A DNA stretch of 27,466 nucleotides, from assembly GCA_964633205.1 (NCBI GenBank), contig CAZWFN010000079.1, forward strand, positions 1 through 27,466. The letters are read 5' to 3'. The DNA comes from CAYVQE01 sp964633205. GTDB lineage: Bacteria > Myxococcota > B64-G9. Made by a program: the position numbers and the translations under genes. The notes beneath the pieces are model-generated. The model was given only the letters and a program-made list of their open reading frames with translations. It ran no database searches and was not told the DNA's origin. Of the stretch, positions 25,805 to 27,466 are shown piece after piece; within the stretch, counting starts at the first letter, position 1; each line of letters opens with the position of its first letter.

Positions 25805-27400
25805 TTAACCCCAGATACCGACTGCGTCCACGGCGCCGGATACCGCGTGGTACTGCTGGGAGCTAGATCCCCACTTGTTCGCAGCCAGCGTCCTAAGTAG
25901 GTAGCCTGTCATCTCGTAATTCTGCTCGAGAGAAGACGAAAGGACCAGGTCCCAGAACAGTTCGCGGGTGTCATCCAAGCCGATAGAGTCGAAGCTCACC
26001 CCGTACCAGTTCTTGGAACCCGGGGAAGCCAGGCCATAGGCAGCGTGGGTCAAAATGCCGATGTTACCATGCTCGAAATTGCAAGAGCCGGGAAGAGTAT
26101 AGGAACAAGTGTCAAACCACTTATAAGAGTCAGGGTGTCCAAATGCGCTTGGATTTTCGAAGGAGCGATATGCAGTAGCGTTGCATGGGTCCCCAGGTAC
26201 GCTGGGGAGCAGCCAGTCTGGAGTAGTCTGATACAACTCTCCGATAATGTCCGCTGTTTCGCCGACTAGACAGTTTGAGATTTCGCTGCTAGGTGACTGG
26301 AATGATCCTGCAACCCTTTGAACTGAGTGTCCCACCTCATGGCCGACCTGGTCAATGCACTCACCGCCCTCGCCGACGATGATATTCTTGCTGTGATAGT
26401 CAACCGAACAGTCACTCCACCAAGCATTGTTAGGTCCGGCGTTGACACGGGAGTAGAAATAGAATCCATCGTCGTATGGAACACTCTCGCGACACCACCT
26501 CCAGTCCTCCCAGTTCGAATAGTATGACAACGTCCTTGAGTGGAACGTCTGCTCTAGATCCCACAGCCGCTCTACATTCTGATTCGGCCAGCCATACTGG
26601 TCGTAGTAGTCACAGGAGCCTGAATCGTACGGGAATGTAGAGCGAATGCACTCAGGCGGAGCTGGGGGCACTGTAGCCTTTTGGCCAACGCCGAACTCCA
26701 TTGAGCCTCTTGAAGCTGACCACTGGTCGATGATCGAACAGGTCGCTTCGTCGACTAGGCTAACCAAGGTGCCTGAGTTTTCTGTAGTGGCCCTGAATAT
26801 GAATCCTGCTCTGAGCTCTGCTGAGCCGTATCGCAGTCCGTTGTGATCGAAGTAGGCTAGCCTGGCATCGAAGGCCTCAAGATTGGATCCGAAATCATCG
26901 AGGCAGTTCTCAACAGCTGTACTTGCGTCAGTCGAACTGGATGAAAGGCCATGCACTGAGGCATGTTCGAGCGCGGCTGCAGGCACCAGCGTCGAGTTGA
27001 TCCACAGGGGCCTGTAACTCGGATCGAACAATACGGCTAGTTGCGCTTCGTGCACCCACCTGTTCCCGTGTGTCTGCATGAACTTCACCGACACTGAACC
27101 ATCGGTCAGGTGCTGGACGGTCGGGTTGAACAACGAACAGTCCGGACATTTGATCCCGAGGTGCTCTTTGTACTCATGTGCCAAAGCCAGTGCGGCATCG
27201 ACAGGATCTGCGTAATCTGCGTATGACTCCCGCTCGCCTCGCATGATCATGTGGCCAAGTGTTCCATACTTCGAATACGTGACAGAAGCCGTGTTGGTCG
27301 ATTCGTCATGCGCTTGTTCGGTGAGCGCATCCTGTGCCGAGGAAGGTTGAGGGGCAAGATACAGTACAACGGACAGCGCCAGAAAGTGCCTGAGTCCCAT
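25805..27400 (-). CDS. Secreted thermolysin-like (M4-type) zinc metallopeptidase
   Basis: A 531-aa secreted gluzincin. The signal peptide (1-22) is cleaved probably after SSA. Residues 25-240 look like an FTP/PepSY-type propeptide. The catalytic region has HEVGH (H354, E355, H358), the third zinc ligand E381 in GETADIIG, and HGNIGILTHAAY (H444), which matches the thermolysin HxNSGIxNxAxY motif containing the transition-state His. Numerous Cys suggest disulfides. The usual GxxNE before the third ligand is LVGE here. The ATG at 27400 has AAGGAG 7 nt upstream; an in-frame start at 27436 does not. It is the first gene of the lower-GC four-gene array. Substrate unknown. Confidence 0.9.
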   Translation of the reverse strand: MGLRHFLALSVVLYLAPQPSSAQDALTEQAHDESTNTASVTYSKYGTLGHMIMRGERESYADYADPVDAALALAHEYKEHLGIKCPDCSLFNPTVQHLTDGSVSVKFMQTHGNRWVHEAQLAVLFDPSYRPLWINSTLVPAAALEHASVHGLSSSSTDASTAVENCLDDFGSNLEAFDARLAYFDHNGLRYGSAELRAGFIFRATTENSGTLVSLVDEATCSIIDQWSASRGSMEFGVGQKATVPPAPPECIRSTFPYDSGSCDYYDQYGWPNQNVERLWDLEQTFHSRTLSYYSNWEDWRWCRESVPYDDGFYFYSRVNAGPNNAWWSDCSVDYHSKNIIVGEGGECIDQVGHEVGHSVQRVAGSFQSPSSEISNCLVGETADIIGELYQTTPDWLLPSVPGDPCNATAYRSFENPSAFGHPDSYKWFDTCSYTLPGSCNFEHGNIGILTHAAYGLASPGSKNWYGVSFDSIGLDDTRELFWDLVLSSSLEQNYEMTGYLLRTLAANKWGSSSQQYHAVSGAVDAVGIWG

Positions 27401-27466
27401 CTTGCGCTCCTTTGTCAAGCGACACCAACTTTCCAACTTTCAAGATCCTAGTGGACACAAAGTTTT
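27401..27466 (-). promoter_or_regulatory. Upstream region of the metallopeptidase gene, with 8-bp direct repeat
   Basis: An AAGGAG ribosome site lies just before the ATG. Upstream is a tandem 8-mer AAAGTTGG x2 (27440-27425, minus strand), which could be a regulator site. A TTGACA at about 27418 is too close to the start to serve as a -35. No complete promoter is visible before the window ends. Confidence 0.35.

Overview
The window looks like a chromosomal piece of a GC-rich, deltaproteobacterial or Myxococcota-type bacterium. Three things point there: the gene order pilB-pilT-pilC-pilS-pilR, which is that of the Myxococcus xanthus type IV pilus locus; the block rpmE-DUF1385-prfA-prmC-murA, common in deltaproteobacterial genomes; and exported lipoproteins with an Asp/Gly-rich linker and a cysteine cluster of the C-x-DG-x-C...C-x-x-C type often seen in Myxococcota. 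Taxonomy is inferred from gene order and protein style only.

Layout. From 1 to 6313, all on the minus strand, lies a type IV pilus operon: extension ATPase PilB, retraction ATPase PilT, platform protein PilC, and the two-component pair PilS/PilR (PilR runs off the left edge; pilA is not in the window). From 6449 to 12454, still minus, follow ribF, a two-PDZ HtrA protease, a small acidic membrane protein, a PaaK/CapK-like adenylate-forming enzyme, a small acidic-tailed lipoprotein, a 194-bp nested inverted repeat and a membrane-anchored lytic transglycosylase. An intergenic region of about 420 bp with a clear plus-strand terminator precedes a small PilZ-like gene on the plus strand, which converges on murA. 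From 13250 to 18107 lies the minus-strand block rpmE // DUF1385-prfA-prmC-murA; rpmE has its own sigma70 promoter and intrinsic terminator. A TMTC-like membrane/TPR protein (18322-20022, minus) diverges from a glycosyltransferase-2/methyltransferase fusion (20151-21578, plus) that has a near-consensus promoter.

At about 21.6 kb the base composition changes abruptly, from strongly GC-rich (roughly 70% by eye) to about half GC. The remaining 5.6 kb is one tight minus-strand array of four genes, in transcription order: a secreted thermolysin-like (M4-type) metallopeptidase, a Trp/Cys-rich beta-propeller-like protein lacking any signal peptide, a PQQ-type propeller lipoprotein with a cysteine cluster, and a propeller-type lipoprotein with an Asp-rich linker. 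The second gene starts 2 nt after the peptidase stop, and one extra G in a G4 run would fuse the two, so they may be one gene split by a frameshift. This compositionally foreign cassette for exported proteins is the least familiar part of the window.

The left 21.6 kb combines surface motility (Tfp), envelope quality control and remodelling (HtrA, lytic transglycosylase), c-di-GMP-type signalling (PilZ-like), peptidoglycan synthesis (murA), translation termination (prfA/prmC) and glycan-linked membrane functions (TMTC-like, GT2-methyltransferase).
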